Shown here one piece after another: positions 8,357 to 15,624 of a stretch of DNA of 64,000 nt. The translations under genes and the position numbers were made by a program. The stretch comes from CATOSD01 sp965203135. GTDB lineage: Bacteria; Chloroflexota; Dehalococcoidia; Lucifugimonadales; CATOSD01. Within the stretch, counting starts at the first letter, position 1, and each line of letters starts with the position of its first letter. The stretch lies in contig CBDBBO010000001.1 of the NCBI GenBank assembly GCA_965203135.1, forward strand, positions 1,860,001 to 1,924,000, given 5' to 3'. The notes under the pieces were generated by a model, which ran no database searches, had not been told where the DNA came from, and was given only the letters and a program-made list of their open reading frames with translations.

Positions 8357-9067
8357 TCAGATGGCCACTATGCGATTGACGTAGATGCCCGGCGTGTGTA
8401 TCGAGTTCGCGTCCAGGTCTCCCGGCTCCACTATCTCGTCCACTTCCATCACCGTGACGCGCCCGGCGGTTGCCATCACCGCGTTGAAGTTGCGCGACGT
8501 GCCCCGGTACACCACGTTGCCCAGCGTGTCGGCCAGGTGCGCTCTGAGCAGCGCGAAATCGGCGGTCAAGCCCAGCTCCATCACGTACTCGCGCCCGTCG
8601 AACTCCCGCGTCTCCTTGCCCTCCGCCAGCAGCGTGCCGACGCTGGTGGGCGTGTAGAACGCCGGGATGCCAGCGCCGCCCGCCCGTATCCGCTCGGCGA
8701 GCGTGCCCTGCGGCACGACCTCCAGGTCCACCTTGCCCTCGCGGTAGGCGCGCTCGAACGACGTGGGCCTGGACGGCGACGGCGACACCGGGTAAGAGGC
8801 GATGACTTTCTTCACCTGTTCGTTGTCGATGAGTATGCCGATGTCGATTGGGCGCGTGCCCGGGATGGTGCCGAAACCGATGACGCTCGCCAGCCCCGCC
8901 GTGTTGCTCACGATGGTCAGGTCCCGCGCACCGTGGTCCCTGAGCGCGCGTATCAGGTTCTGCGGCGTGCCGCCCGGACCGGCGAAGCCGTCTATCATCA
9001 GCGTCGCCCCGTCCGGTATGTCCGAAACGGCCTCGTCGAAGCTCTTGGCTACCTTGTCGAACGCCAT
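8357..9067 (-). CDS. 3-oxoacid CoA-transferase alpha subunit (ScoA/AtoD-like), without adjacent beta subunit
   Basis: Protein of 236 aa from the ATG at 9067 (MAFDKVAKSF), matching family length; a longer in-frame extension is Arg/Cys-rich and non-native looking. Family signs are AVSDIPDGATLMIDGFAGPGGTPQNLIRAL, the oxyanion-type glycine loop, and GGAGIPAFYTPTSVGT. The alpha subunit needs a beta subunit carrying the catalytic Glu to move CoA between acyl groups, such as succinyl-CoA to acetoacetate. The beta gene usually follows directly, but trpB follows here and no beta subunit was found in the window. A possible role is 3-oxoacid or branched-acid activation; the physiological partner is unknown. 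Confidence 0.85.
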   Translation of the reverse strand: MAFDKVAKSFDEAVSDIPDGATLMIDGFAGPGGTPQNLIRALRDHGARDLTIVSNTAGLASVIGFGTIPGTRPIDIGILIDNEQVKKVIASYPVSPSPSRPTSFERAYREGKVDLEVVPQGTLAERIRAGGAGIPAFYTPTSVGTLLAEGKETREFDGREYVMELGLTADFALLRAHLADTLGNVVYRGTSRNFNAVMATAGRVTVMEVDEIVEPGDLDANSIHTPGIYVNRIVAI

Positions 9068-9110
9068 GCTGTCATCCGTCTGCGTGTCCGGCCCTGTCCC
9101 CGCGCCGCGC

Positions 9111-9437
9111 CTAAGCCCGCGACCGGCGAGGCGGCGCGAACACCACCAGCATCTCCAGGTCCTCCTCGATAGAGTGGAACCTGTGCACGTCGCCGGCGGC
9201 AACGAACACCACCGAGCCGGGGCGCACCGCGCGGTCCTCGTCCGAAACGCTTATCTGTCCGCGCCCACGAACAATATAGTAGATTTCGTCCTCCGTGTGT
9301 GGCTGCTGCGGGTCCATTTCCCCCGCCGCGAGCCGGTATATGCCCAGGCTCAGGTCGGCGCTCTCGAAAAACTCCAGGTAACGCTCGCCCGACTCGGCGC
9401 GCAGCTCCAGCAGGTCGGCGATCTCCCAGGCGTCCAT
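9111..9437 (-). CDS. Small cupin-domain protein
   Basis: Protein of 108 aa from the ATG at 9437, chosen because AAGGAG lies about 9 nt upstream. It is a single cupin barrel: motif 1 is PHTEDEIYYIVRGRGQ and motif 2 is PGSVVFVAAGDVHRFHSI. The His/Glu residues fit a mononuclear metal site. It ends 43 bp before the CoA-transferase gene. Cupins of this size can be isomerases, dioxygenases or sensors; nothing here decides between them. Confidence 0.8.
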   Translation of the reverse strand: MDAWEIADLLELRAESGERYLEFFESADLSLGIYRLAAGEMDPQQPHTEDEIYYIVRGRGQISVSDEDRAVRPGSVVFVAAGDVHRFHSIEEDLEMLVVFAPPRRSRA

Positions 9438-9500
9438 CGTGTCGTGCTCCTTAAGTCCCTTCTCCCTCGCACCGCTGATAGGGGTAAGCCTTCCTAATTG

Positions 9501-9540
9501 TCCCTTCCCCCTCGCATGGGGGAAGGTTGGGATGGGGGTG
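9501..9540 (+). repeat. Dispersed intergenic repeat copy
   Basis: TCCCTTCCCCCTCGCATGGG then GGAAGGTTGGGATGGGGGTG. The inverted repeat CCTTCCCCC/GGGGGAAGG carries a short loop and the common tail. It lies between the cupin start and the ABC permease stop. Confidence 0.85.
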
Positions 9541-9547
9541 TGTCCCC

Positions 9548-10642
9548 TCAGCGGAAGCGGAAGGTGCGCATGGCGACCGCGGCGCTCAGCACTATCCACC
9601 CCGCCACAATCGCAAGCTGCGTGGGGTAGTCCCAGAACCTGCCGGAATCCAGCGCGACGTCCCGGAACATCTCCAGCAGCGGCGCCAGCGGCAGGTACTC
9701 TATCACGAACAGCAGCACCGCGGGCAGGCTGTCGGTAGGGAAAAACACGCCGGACAGGAACATCAGCGGCAGCGAGACCGCGTTGCCCAGCCCGCTCGCG
9801 GCGGCGACGGTCTTGGAGAACGCCCCGACTATGAAGCCCAGGTTCAGGAACACCAGGTTGCCCATCAACACCAGCACACATAGCTGCGGCGCCTGGCTCA
9901 GCGGTATCGGCACCTGGAAGATGGCCATGCCCACCGCCAGGATGATGGCGGCCTGTACGATGGACAGCAGCAGCGAAGCCAGGATCTGCGACGTCACGAA
10001 GACCCTCACCTTGAGCGGCGTGGACTGTATCCGAATCAGAATCCGCTTCTCGCGGTAGACCGCGATGGTGGTGGCCAGCCCGATGATGGAAAAGCTCATC
10101 ACGCCCCACACGGCGAGGCCGGGCAGCAGGAAGTCGATGTAGCTGAAGTCCTCGGACGGCTCCGACTCGCCCGCGCCCCGCACATCCAGCGCCAGACGCA
10201 CCGGCGCCTGCGCCAACTGCAGGTTCGCGCCGTCCACGAAGCTGGACACCGCGCCGACCACTATGCCGCCGAATGCGTTGCTCTGGTCGAAAACGAGCGT
10301 GAGCCGCGCGGGCGGATTGGTCGTCGCGGTTCGCGCCAGCCCCTTGGGGATGATGAGCAGATGCCCAAGGTCGCCGTCCCCGACCTGCCGCCGCGCCTCC
10401 TCCTCGTCGTCCCTCATCTCCACGGTCAGGCCGCCCAACTCGGACAGGTTCGCGACCAGCCCGCGCGACATCTCGTCGTTGGCGTTGTCGATGACGCCGA
10501 TCGTCTGCGGCGAATCGACGTCCCGGAAGAACAGGCCGAACACCAGCACGAACATCAGCGGAAACGCCAGCGCCCAGAACAGCGCCTGGCGGTCCCGCAC
10601 TATCATCTTCATGTTCGCCAAAGCGAGGTGGTAAACGATCAC
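9548..10642 (-). CDS. ABC-2 type exporter permease
   Basis: Protein of 364 aa. The N-terminal membrane helix (FWALAFPLMFVLVFGLFF) is followed by a large extracytoplasmic region (about residues 35-170). Five more helices in the second half include the typical GVMSFSIIGLATTIAVYREKRILIRIQSTPL intracellular segment. This is the ABC2_membrane_3/DrrB-like layout. It forms an efflux transporter with the ATPase encoded immediately upstream (7-bp gap). The substrate is unknown; drug, lipid or polysaccharide export are all possible. Confidence 0.88.
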   Translation of the reverse strand: MIVYHLALANMKMIVRDRQALFWALAFPLMFVLVFGLFFRDVDSPQTIGVIDNANDEMSRGLVANLSELGGLTVEMRDDEEEARRQVGDGDLGHLLIIPKGLARTATTNPPARLTLVFDQSNAFGGIVVGAVSSFVDGANLQLAQAPVRLALDVRGAGESEPSEDFSYIDFLLPGLAVWGVMSFSIIGLATTIAVYREKRILIRIQSTPLKVRVFVTSQILASLLLSIVQAAIILAVGMAIFQVPIPLSQAPQLCVLVLMGNLVFLNLGFIVGAFSKTVAAASGLGNAVSLPLMFLSGVFFPTDSLPAVLLFVIEYLPLAPLLEMFRDVALDSGRFWDYPTQLAIVAGWIVLSAAVAMRTFRFR

Positions 10643-10649
10643 TGGACAG

Positions 10650-11627
10650 TTAGTCCCTCAGGCTGCGCCCCGTCAGCGACAGGAACACATCCTCCAGGTT
10701 GGCCGGTATGACCTCCAGGTGCGTCAGCGTAGCGCCCGAAGCGGCCGCCCACGCCATCGCCGCGGGCACCGTGGCCGATGCGTCCGACGAGCTCAGCCTG
10801 TACGAGCCGTCCTCGTCCACGCGCGCGTCCTGGACGCCCGCCAGTCCCCGCAACTCCTCGACGCCGTGCGCCTCGCCCGTGGCCATCTTCACCTCGTAAG
10901 GCACGTCCAGCGACGCCACCAGGTTCGCCGGCGTGTCCAGCGCCACTATCTTCCCCTCGTCCATGATCGCGACCCTGTCGCAGAGATGCTCGGCCTCTTC
11001 CATGTAGTGCGTCGTGAGCACGATGGTGCGCCCGTCGCTGTTCATGGCCCGCACGAAGTCCCACAGGCTGCGGCGCGCCTGCGGGTCCAGACCGGTGGTC
11101 GGCTCGTCCAGGAACACCACCTCCGGGTCGTTCACCAGCGTCGCCGCGATGGCGAAGCGCTGCTGCTGGCCGCCCGACAGCTTGGCGACCGTCGCGCCCG
11201 CCCTGTCTTTCAGCCCCACCGTCTCCAGCAGCTCCTCGTAGGCCACGCTACGCTGGTAGAACCTGCCGAACAGTTCCAGTATCTCCTTCAGCGTGAGATT
11301 GTCGAAGTACGCGGACGCCTGGAGCTGCACGCCGATGCGCTCGCGGATGCTGGCGGAGTCCCGCCGAGAGTCCATGCCGAGCACCTCGGTATGCCCGGAC
11401 GTCGGCACGTTCAGCCCCTCGATGCACTCCAGCGTCGTGGTCTTGCCCGCGCCGTTGGGCCCGAGAATGCCGAACACCTCGCCGTCCTGGACGCCGAACG
11501 ATATGTCGTCCACGGCGGTGAGGCTGCCGTACCGCTTGGTCAGGCCCTCCACGGCGATAACGGTGGTCGCCGCGCTATCCGGTGCGGCTGCGGGCGGGCT
11601 TGTAGTCGGATTGTCGCGTGTTGTCAT
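10650..11627 (-). CDS. ABC transporter ATP-binding protein (DrrA/CcmA-like)
   Basis: Protein of about 325 aa from the ATG at 11627 (MTTRDNPTT). Walker A is GPNGAGKT, the signature is LSGGQQQRFAIA, Walker B is VVFLDEPTTGLD, and the H-loop is LTTHYMEEAEHLCDRV. A C-terminal extension of about 80 residues (RLSSSDASATVPAAMAWAA...LEDVFLSLTGRSLRD) is usual for DrrA-type exporters. It energises the permease at 9548-10642, and the two genes form one transcription unit. An in-frame upstream extension to 11702 is Arg/Pro-rich and unlikely to be translated. The ribosome-binding site is weak. Confidence 0.9.
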   Translation of the reverse strand: MTTRDNPTTSPPAAAPDSAATTVIAVEGLTKRYGSLTAVDDISFGVQDGEVFGILGPNGAGKTTTLECIEGLNVPTSGHTEVLGMDSRRDSASIRERIGVQLQASAYFDNLTLKEILELFGRFYQRSVAYEELLETVGLKDRAGATVAKLSGGQQQRFAIAATLVNDPEVVFLDEPTTGLDPQARRSLWDFVRAMNSDGRTIVLTTHYMEEAEHLCDRVAIMDEGKIVALDTPANLVASLDVPYEVKMATGEAHGVEELRGLAGVQDARVDEDGSYRLSSSDASATVPAAMAWAAASGATLTHLEVIPANLEDVFLSLTGRSLRD

Positions 11628-11837
11628 GGAAGTCCTGGCGTGGGGTCTCGGTCGTTCCGGGCGGCGCTGCCGCGCACTGCGCCCGCGCGGGCGCGTCCCC
11701 ACATGGTATCAGAAAAGGGCTGGGGTGGTAGGCGAGAGACAAAGGTGCGTGGGCGTGGGACACTTCTGGCGTTATCCTTGAGAAGTTGCCTTCGCACACG
11801 GAGACAAAGCTAACAGAGAAGGCAAGAGCCTCATGAA

Positions 11838-12551
11838 CTATGTTCGTGGCAGGATTATTCCAGCCTCTGCCAACTTCTGGCGGCTGATGCCTCTCATAAT
11901 AGTTCTAAAATCTTCCGGTGAGAGTGAAGAGATGTCTCTGTACATGACGCTAAGGAAGAGTAAACTCAGATTGCAGTCGACACCTTCCGCCATTTCGCCG
12001 AAAGCGTTGAGGTCCTTATCCGTTACGGATGGACGGTCGATACCCTTCAAGGTTGGCAGACCAGTGACTGGAATGGCGTGAACGTAGCTTGATAGCTTCT
12101 GGTAGTCTTTGGTAAGCGCATCCGAAAGTCCAAAGAGCCTGTTCACCTCTCTGAATGACCGTGTGTAACTTACGTGCCAATCAATGATTCGTGCCCTACC
12201 CTCCCAGGAAGCGTGTCCCTCGCAAACCGCTCGCCACTCAACTGGGTGCGAGCGATAGAAGGTGTAACTGGTGGAGATGTCAACAATGGTTCGAAGCGCG
12301 GTGTATGAAGAATGAAGCAATCCCAAAGGCATCAGTATCCAAATCTCAATTACTTTTGAGTGTGCTGATGCGAGCAGGACCGACACTTCCTCAGCACCGT
12401 AGAGACCATGAAGGTGACGGAACCATGTGACCGACCTGTCGAATGCCTTGAGCAAACGATTGGCCGGGGGTCTAAGAACATAGTCATCAAGGTCACTCTG
12501 AGTAGGCAGAAAGCTACCGACTCTTGAAGCGTAGTCAGAAGTCAAAGTCAT
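11838..12551 (-). CDS. Unknown protein, DUF5677/HEPN-like helical fold suspected; third gene of the ParA operon
   Basis: Protein of 237 aa, mostly helical, with no signal peptide or sure membrane helix. The segment LHSSYTALRTIVDISTSYTF, then RARIIDWHVSY (containing R-x4-H), then YQKLSSYVHAIP resembles DUF5677-type proteins, in which R...S/T-YVH helices form a HEPN-like core; this is pattern inference only. The start ATG overlaps the stop of the preceding gene by 4 nt (ATGA), so translation is coupled. Base composition is clearly more AT-rich than the ABC genes beside it, suggesting transfer. It could be the effector of a small defence or partition-like system. Confidence 0.6.
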   Translation of the reverse strand: MTLTSDYASRVGSFLPTQSDLDDYVLRPPANRLLKAFDRSVTWFRHLHGLYGAEEVSVLLASAHSKVIEIWILMPLGLLHSSYTALRTIVDISTSYTFYRSHPVEWRAVCEGHASWEGRARIIDWHVSYTRSFREVNRLFGLSDALTKDYQKLSSYVHAIPVTGLPTLKGIDRPSVTDKDLNAFGEMAEGVDCNLSLLFLSVMYRDISSLSPEDFRTIMRGISRQKLAEAGIILPRT

Positions 12552-13087
12552 TGTACCTTCGAGAACTGCTTTTCGAGTTGGTCCCAGTAATCTTCAATGT
12601 CTGAATTCTCGGAAGAGGTCTTAGTCAGACGTCCCTGTGCGGTTGCGAGTATGCGGTTGCCCAAGCCCAGGTCTATCCCGGTGAGTACCTTCATCAAGTA
12701 GTTTCTCAAGGACACTTTGCGTATGGGAATGTCTATCTCGAAATTGGCGGAGAACCACTGCTCCACCTGTTTGTTCGTCATTCCGCGTGACCTGAACAAC
12801 ACCTCTAGCTGCTCTGCCATCGTGGCCTTAGACGTGTCGGGTAGCGCATTGATCCTGCCGTCAATAACCTGCCGCCCGGATTTTGGCATGGCTATAGACT
12901 CACTCTTTGGCGTCAATGGCCTAGCGGTTGCGCCGGGGGCTGATGCAAACGAAGACAACATTGTGCGTAGTTCCTGCAACGCCAATGTGTCATTCAGAGT
13001 CTCGAGTACTTGGTCCACGTCCTGACGCGAATCACAGTTTTCGAGTAGCAGTCTTGCGATTTCCCACGTGTGCATTGGGTTCACCAC
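12548..13087 (-). CDS. Unknown helical protein, second gene of the ParA operon
   Basis: Protein of 179 aa from a GTG at 13087, overlapping the ParA-like stop by 7 nt; an internal ATG four codons later (MHTWEIARLL) is an alternative start. Residues about 1-50 look like a short helical bundle, followed by a Ser/Pro-rich linker. A second helical part, AEQLEVLFRSRGMTNKQVEQWF then IPIRKVSLRNYL, could be a helix-turn-helix DNA-binding unit. If so, it would be the adaptor that a ParA-type ATPase normally has (ParB-like), but there is no recognisable ParB motif. It is coupled to both neighbours by overlaps. Confidence 0.6.
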   Translation of the reverse strand: MVNPMHTWEIARLLLENCDSRQDVDQVLETLNDTLALQELRTMLSSFASAPGATARPLTPKSESIAMPKSGRQVIDGRINALPDTSKATMAEQLEVLFRSRGMTNKQVEQWFSANFEIDIPIRKVSLRNYLMKVLTGIDLGLGNRILATAQGRLTKTSSENSDIEDYWDQLEKQFSKVQ

Positions 13088-13980
13088 GATGAGTCAAAGA
13101 TGGCTCTGTTCTTTAGGAGATCAACGAGTTCTTGAGAGACACGCGCAATGTTGCTCCCCACTCTACGGCGGTAAGGGACTGGTTGCTCAGCAGCGGTTTG
13201 GTGTCGTTTGGCGAGGTTTCTGAACAGATTGGAATACCTTACGCGAGTTGGCAAGCAATGGGCGGCGAAGCGGGTATCTTGACGTATCTGGGACTCAACG
13301 CTTGTATCCCATTCATGGTGTGCGTCGTTGAAAACGACCAAGAAGTCTCTTGCTCCACCCGAAGATTCCCACAACTCCATATGTTGACGCATCATGCTTA
13401 GCCCTGCTGCCGCAAATGCGTCAGACGTAACGGGTATGATAACCGCATCAGAGGCAAGAAGCGCAGATTTAGTGAAGAATGAACCCGCTGGATGACAGTC
13501 AACCACGATACAATCGAAATTGTCCTGTGCGCTAGCAATCAGTCCGTCCCAGCGAGAACGCAATTTGGCCTCATCGTCAGGTGAAAGTGCATTGAGCGCT
13601 AGCCGCATCATGGTAAGGGCGCCGGGTACGAGGTAAAGCCCCCATTTCTTGGTGGATTTGCGATGACGCCACCCCCTAACTCGTACAGAGTATGCATTTA
13701 CGTTAATCGAAGTTGGCGGAATACTCCCAACCACTTTGAACGGGTCTATATCACTAACGCTGGGCATCAGGCAACTGGCCAGACTCTTCCCGTCGTTTAT
13801 CAGCTTGAAATACCGCGACGCATCGAGGAACGCAAAGGATGCATTCGCTTGAGGGTCATAGTCAATCAACAGCACGTTTTTGGCGTGATTGAGAGCAAGC
13901 GTTCTGCTCACTTCCACTGCCAGAGTCGTTTTCCCCACACCTCCCTTCATGTTCATGAACATCAACACCGGAGCCGCCAC
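13081..13980 (-). CDS. ParA/MinD-type P-loop ATPase, first gene of a three-gene operon
   Basis: Protein of 299 aa. The deviant Walker A motif KGGVGKTT is at residues 12-19, Walker A' is LLIDYDPQANAS, and Walker B is CIVVDCHPAGS, as in ParA partition ATPases. A basic stretch in the middle (RVRGWRHRKSTKKW) could bind DNA. The start is GTG at 13980 with a good TAGGAGG site. The two following genes overlap it and each other, so all three are one translationally coupled operon. No parB, parS or replication gene is nearby. This argues against an intact plasmid partition locus and suggests an island-borne system of unknown role. Confidence 0.85.
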   Translation of the reverse strand: MAAPVLMFMNMKGGVGKTTLAVEVSRTLALNHAKNVLLIDYDPQANASFAFLDASRYFKLINDGKSLASCLMPSVSDIDPFKVVGSIPPTSINVNAYSVRVRGWRHRKSTKKWGLYLVPGALTMMRLALNALSPDDEAKLRSRWDGLIASAQDNFDCIVVDCHPAGSFFTKSALLASDAVIIPVTSDAFAAAGLSMMRQHMELWESSGGARDFLVVFNDAHHEWDTSVESQIRQDTRFAAHCLPTRVRYSNLFRNLAKRHQTAAEQPVPYRRRVGSNIARVSQELVDLLKNRAIFDSSW

Positions 13981-14284
13981 TAGAACCTCCTACATATCAC
14001 TGGTCTTCACGTTGAACAGGTCGTGATTATATTCTATCGCAAAGATGAATCAAACCCGCACCGCTGTGAAGACCTGTATCAGTCCAGTCACACCACCGCC
14101 CATTGACATACCCTGAAAAGGAAAAAGAACTCTCATGAGACAGAATACAATGAGACACCTCTTGGGACTCTTCTCCTCAACACCCACACTACCCCTCCCC
14201 TTCAAACTTCCTTAACATGTCCCCCGTATAGTGGGTGTCAGACCGGTCGAAACCCGATTCTGTACACCACGGAGGTTCCAATAC
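13981..14284. other. Divergent intergenic region between the ParA operon and the DUF2680-like gene
   Basis: AT-rich and non-coding. It contains the minus-strand promoter for the ParA operon (separate entry) and a 9-bp inverted repeat, GGTCTTCAC at 14002-14010 with GTGAAGACC at 14066-14074. The repeat arms flank that promoter and could be an operator. Near the right end a plus-strand TATAGT at 14227-14232 could be the -10 of the gene at 14285, but no good -35 is seen. Confidence 0.45.
14026..14053 (-). promoter_or_regulatory. Promoter of the ParA-like operon
   Basis: On the minus strand, TTGATT (14048-14053), a 16-bp spacer and TATAAT (14026-14031), followed by a leader of about 40 nt, TAGGAGG and the GTG start at 13980. 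It lies inside the 9-bp inverted repeat at 14002-14010/14066-14074. Confidence 0.6.
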
Positions 14285-14923
14285 ATGAAAAAGTGGAGAT
14301 GGCTCATTGGCGGAGTAGCGGCGGTGGTCGTGATGCTGGGCGTGGTTGGCGGCGCCATCATGGCCCAGGGGGACGAGGGCAAGGAGTCGCGCTTCTCAGC
14401 GTTCGCCGAGAGGGTGGCGAGCATCCTAGGCCTGGAGGCGGACGACGTCGAGGACGCGATGGAGCAGGCCAAGGAAGAGCTCGCCGACGAGGCGATGGAC
14501 GAGAAGCTGGCGATGATGGTGGAGAAGGGCGCGTTCACCCAGCAGCAGGCGGACGACTGGAAGGCCTGGATGGAGGCCAAACCCGAAGGCTTCAAGCTGC
14601 CCTACTTCGCCCCGGGCAGGGGCGGCGAACACCTGGACGCCATGCTGGCGGCGATGGTCGAGAAGGGCGCGCTCGCACAGGCGCAGGCGGACGAGTACAA
14701 GACGTGGATAGAGTCCGCGCCGGAGGACGTGATATTCGGCGAAAAGCGCGATCACCACAGGTTCGAGTTCGGCGAGAAACGGGGCCACCACAAGTTCGGA
14801 GACCGCGACGGCAAGAGGTGGGGCGATTGGGGCAAGTCCAAGTCGGACGATGACGACGACCACCACTCCGACGGCGATGATGACGACGGTGATGAGCAAG
14901 ACGATGATGACGACGACTCCTAA
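14285..14923 (+). CDS. Secreted DUF2680-like protein with His/Asp-rich tail
   Basis: Protein of 212 aa from the ATG at 14285 (GGAGG about 8 nt upstream). The signal peptide KWRWLIGGVAAVVVMLGVVG is followed by two copies of a short helical unit: LAMMVEKGAFTQQQADDWKAW (residues about 76-96) and LAAMVEKGALAQAQADEYKTW. This resembles the DUF2680 family of small exported proteins in Firmicutes and Chloroflexota. The last 60 residues change to a charged tail (RDHHRFEFGEKRGHHKF, then runs of Asp with HH) that looks able to bind divalent metals. It lies 20 bp before a response regulator, so it is probably the periplasmic partner or target of that two-component system. Confidence 0.75.
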   Translation: MKKWRWLIGGVAAVVVMLGVVGGAIMAQGDEGKESRFSAFAERVASILGLEADDVEDAMEQAKEELADEAMDEKLAMMVEKGAFTQQQADDWKAWMEAKPEGFKLPYFAPGRGGEHLDAMLAAMVEKGALAQAQADEYKTWIESAPEDVIFGEKRDHHRFEFGEKRGHHKFGDRDGKRWGDWGKSKSDDDDDHHSDGDDDDGDEQDDDDDDS

Positions 14924-14943
14924 CCGCCGCTGAACCACACACC

Positions 14944-15624
14944 ATGCCCGGCAAGATTCTCATAATCGAGGATGACCCAGACACCGCGAGACTCGTGGGC
15001 CTGTACCTCACGCGGGACGGCCACCGGGTGCTCGCGGCGTCCGATGGGATAGAGGGTCTGCGCCTCGCCCGCGAGGCCAGGCCCGATCTCGTCGTGCTGG
15101 ACCTGATGCTGCCGGGCATGAGCGGCATGGACATCTGCCGCGAGCTGCGCGACGAATCGGCTGTACCTATCGTGATGCTCACCGCCCGCGTGGAAGAGGC
15201 GGACATGCTCGGCGGCCTGGAATCGGGCGCGGACGACTACGTTACCAAGCCCTTCAGCCCCCGCGTGCTGGTGGCGCGCATAAAGGCCGTGCTGCGCCGC
15301 ACCGCGCGCGAGGCGCTGGAACGCGCGCCGGGACAGATTTCGCACGGCGACGTCACACTCGACCTCGAGCGCCGCACCGCGCGCGTGGCGGGCGACCCGG
15401 CGCAGCTCACCCCGACCGAGTTCCGCCTGCTCTCCATGTTCATGCGCGAACCGGGCCGCACCTTCACCCGCGACCAGATTATCGACAGGGTTTTCGGCTA
15501 CGACTTCGACGGCTACGACCGCACCGTCGACGCCCACGTAGCCAATCTGCGCCGCAGGCTCGGCGCGAACGCCAGGCACGTCCACACCGTCTATGGCGTC
15601 GGCTACAGGTTCGGCGATGCCTAG
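14944..15624 (+). CDS. OmpR/PhoB-family response regulator
   Basis: Protein of 226 aa. The receiver (1-120) has the acidic pair IIEDD, phosphoacceptor Asp53 in VVLDLMLPG, the Thr in MLTAR and the Lys in YVTKPF. The C-terminal winged helix (about 130-226) shows LTPTEFRLLSMFMREPGRTFTR and DRTVDAHVANLRRRL, the recognition helix of the PhoB class. All catalytic residues are intact, unlike the degenerate protein at 45959-49504. It overlaps the kinase gene by 8 nt, so the pair is coupled. Likely regulated by the kinase next door, possibly in response to metal or envelope stress, judging by the secreted protein upstream. Confidence 0.95.
   Translation: MPGKILIIEDDPDTARLVGLYLTRDGHRVLAASDGIEGLRLAREARPDLVVLDLMLPGMSGMDICRELRDESAVPIVMLTARVEEADMLGGLESGADDYVTKPFSPRVLVARIKAVLRRTAREALERAPGQISHGDVTLDLERRTARVAGDPAQLTPTEFRLLSMFMREPGRTFTRDQIIDRVFGYDFDGYDRTVDAHVANLRRRLGANARHVHTVYGVGYRFGDA

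Noticed and set aside
6723..8384. A 553-codon plus-strand frame opposite serS and trpB
   Set aside because: Spans two certain minus-strand genes and shows no domain; an antisense shadow.
13081..13980. Plasmid partition locus (parABS)
   Set aside because: No parB, parS-like repeats or replication gene nearby; the following proteins do not look like ParB.
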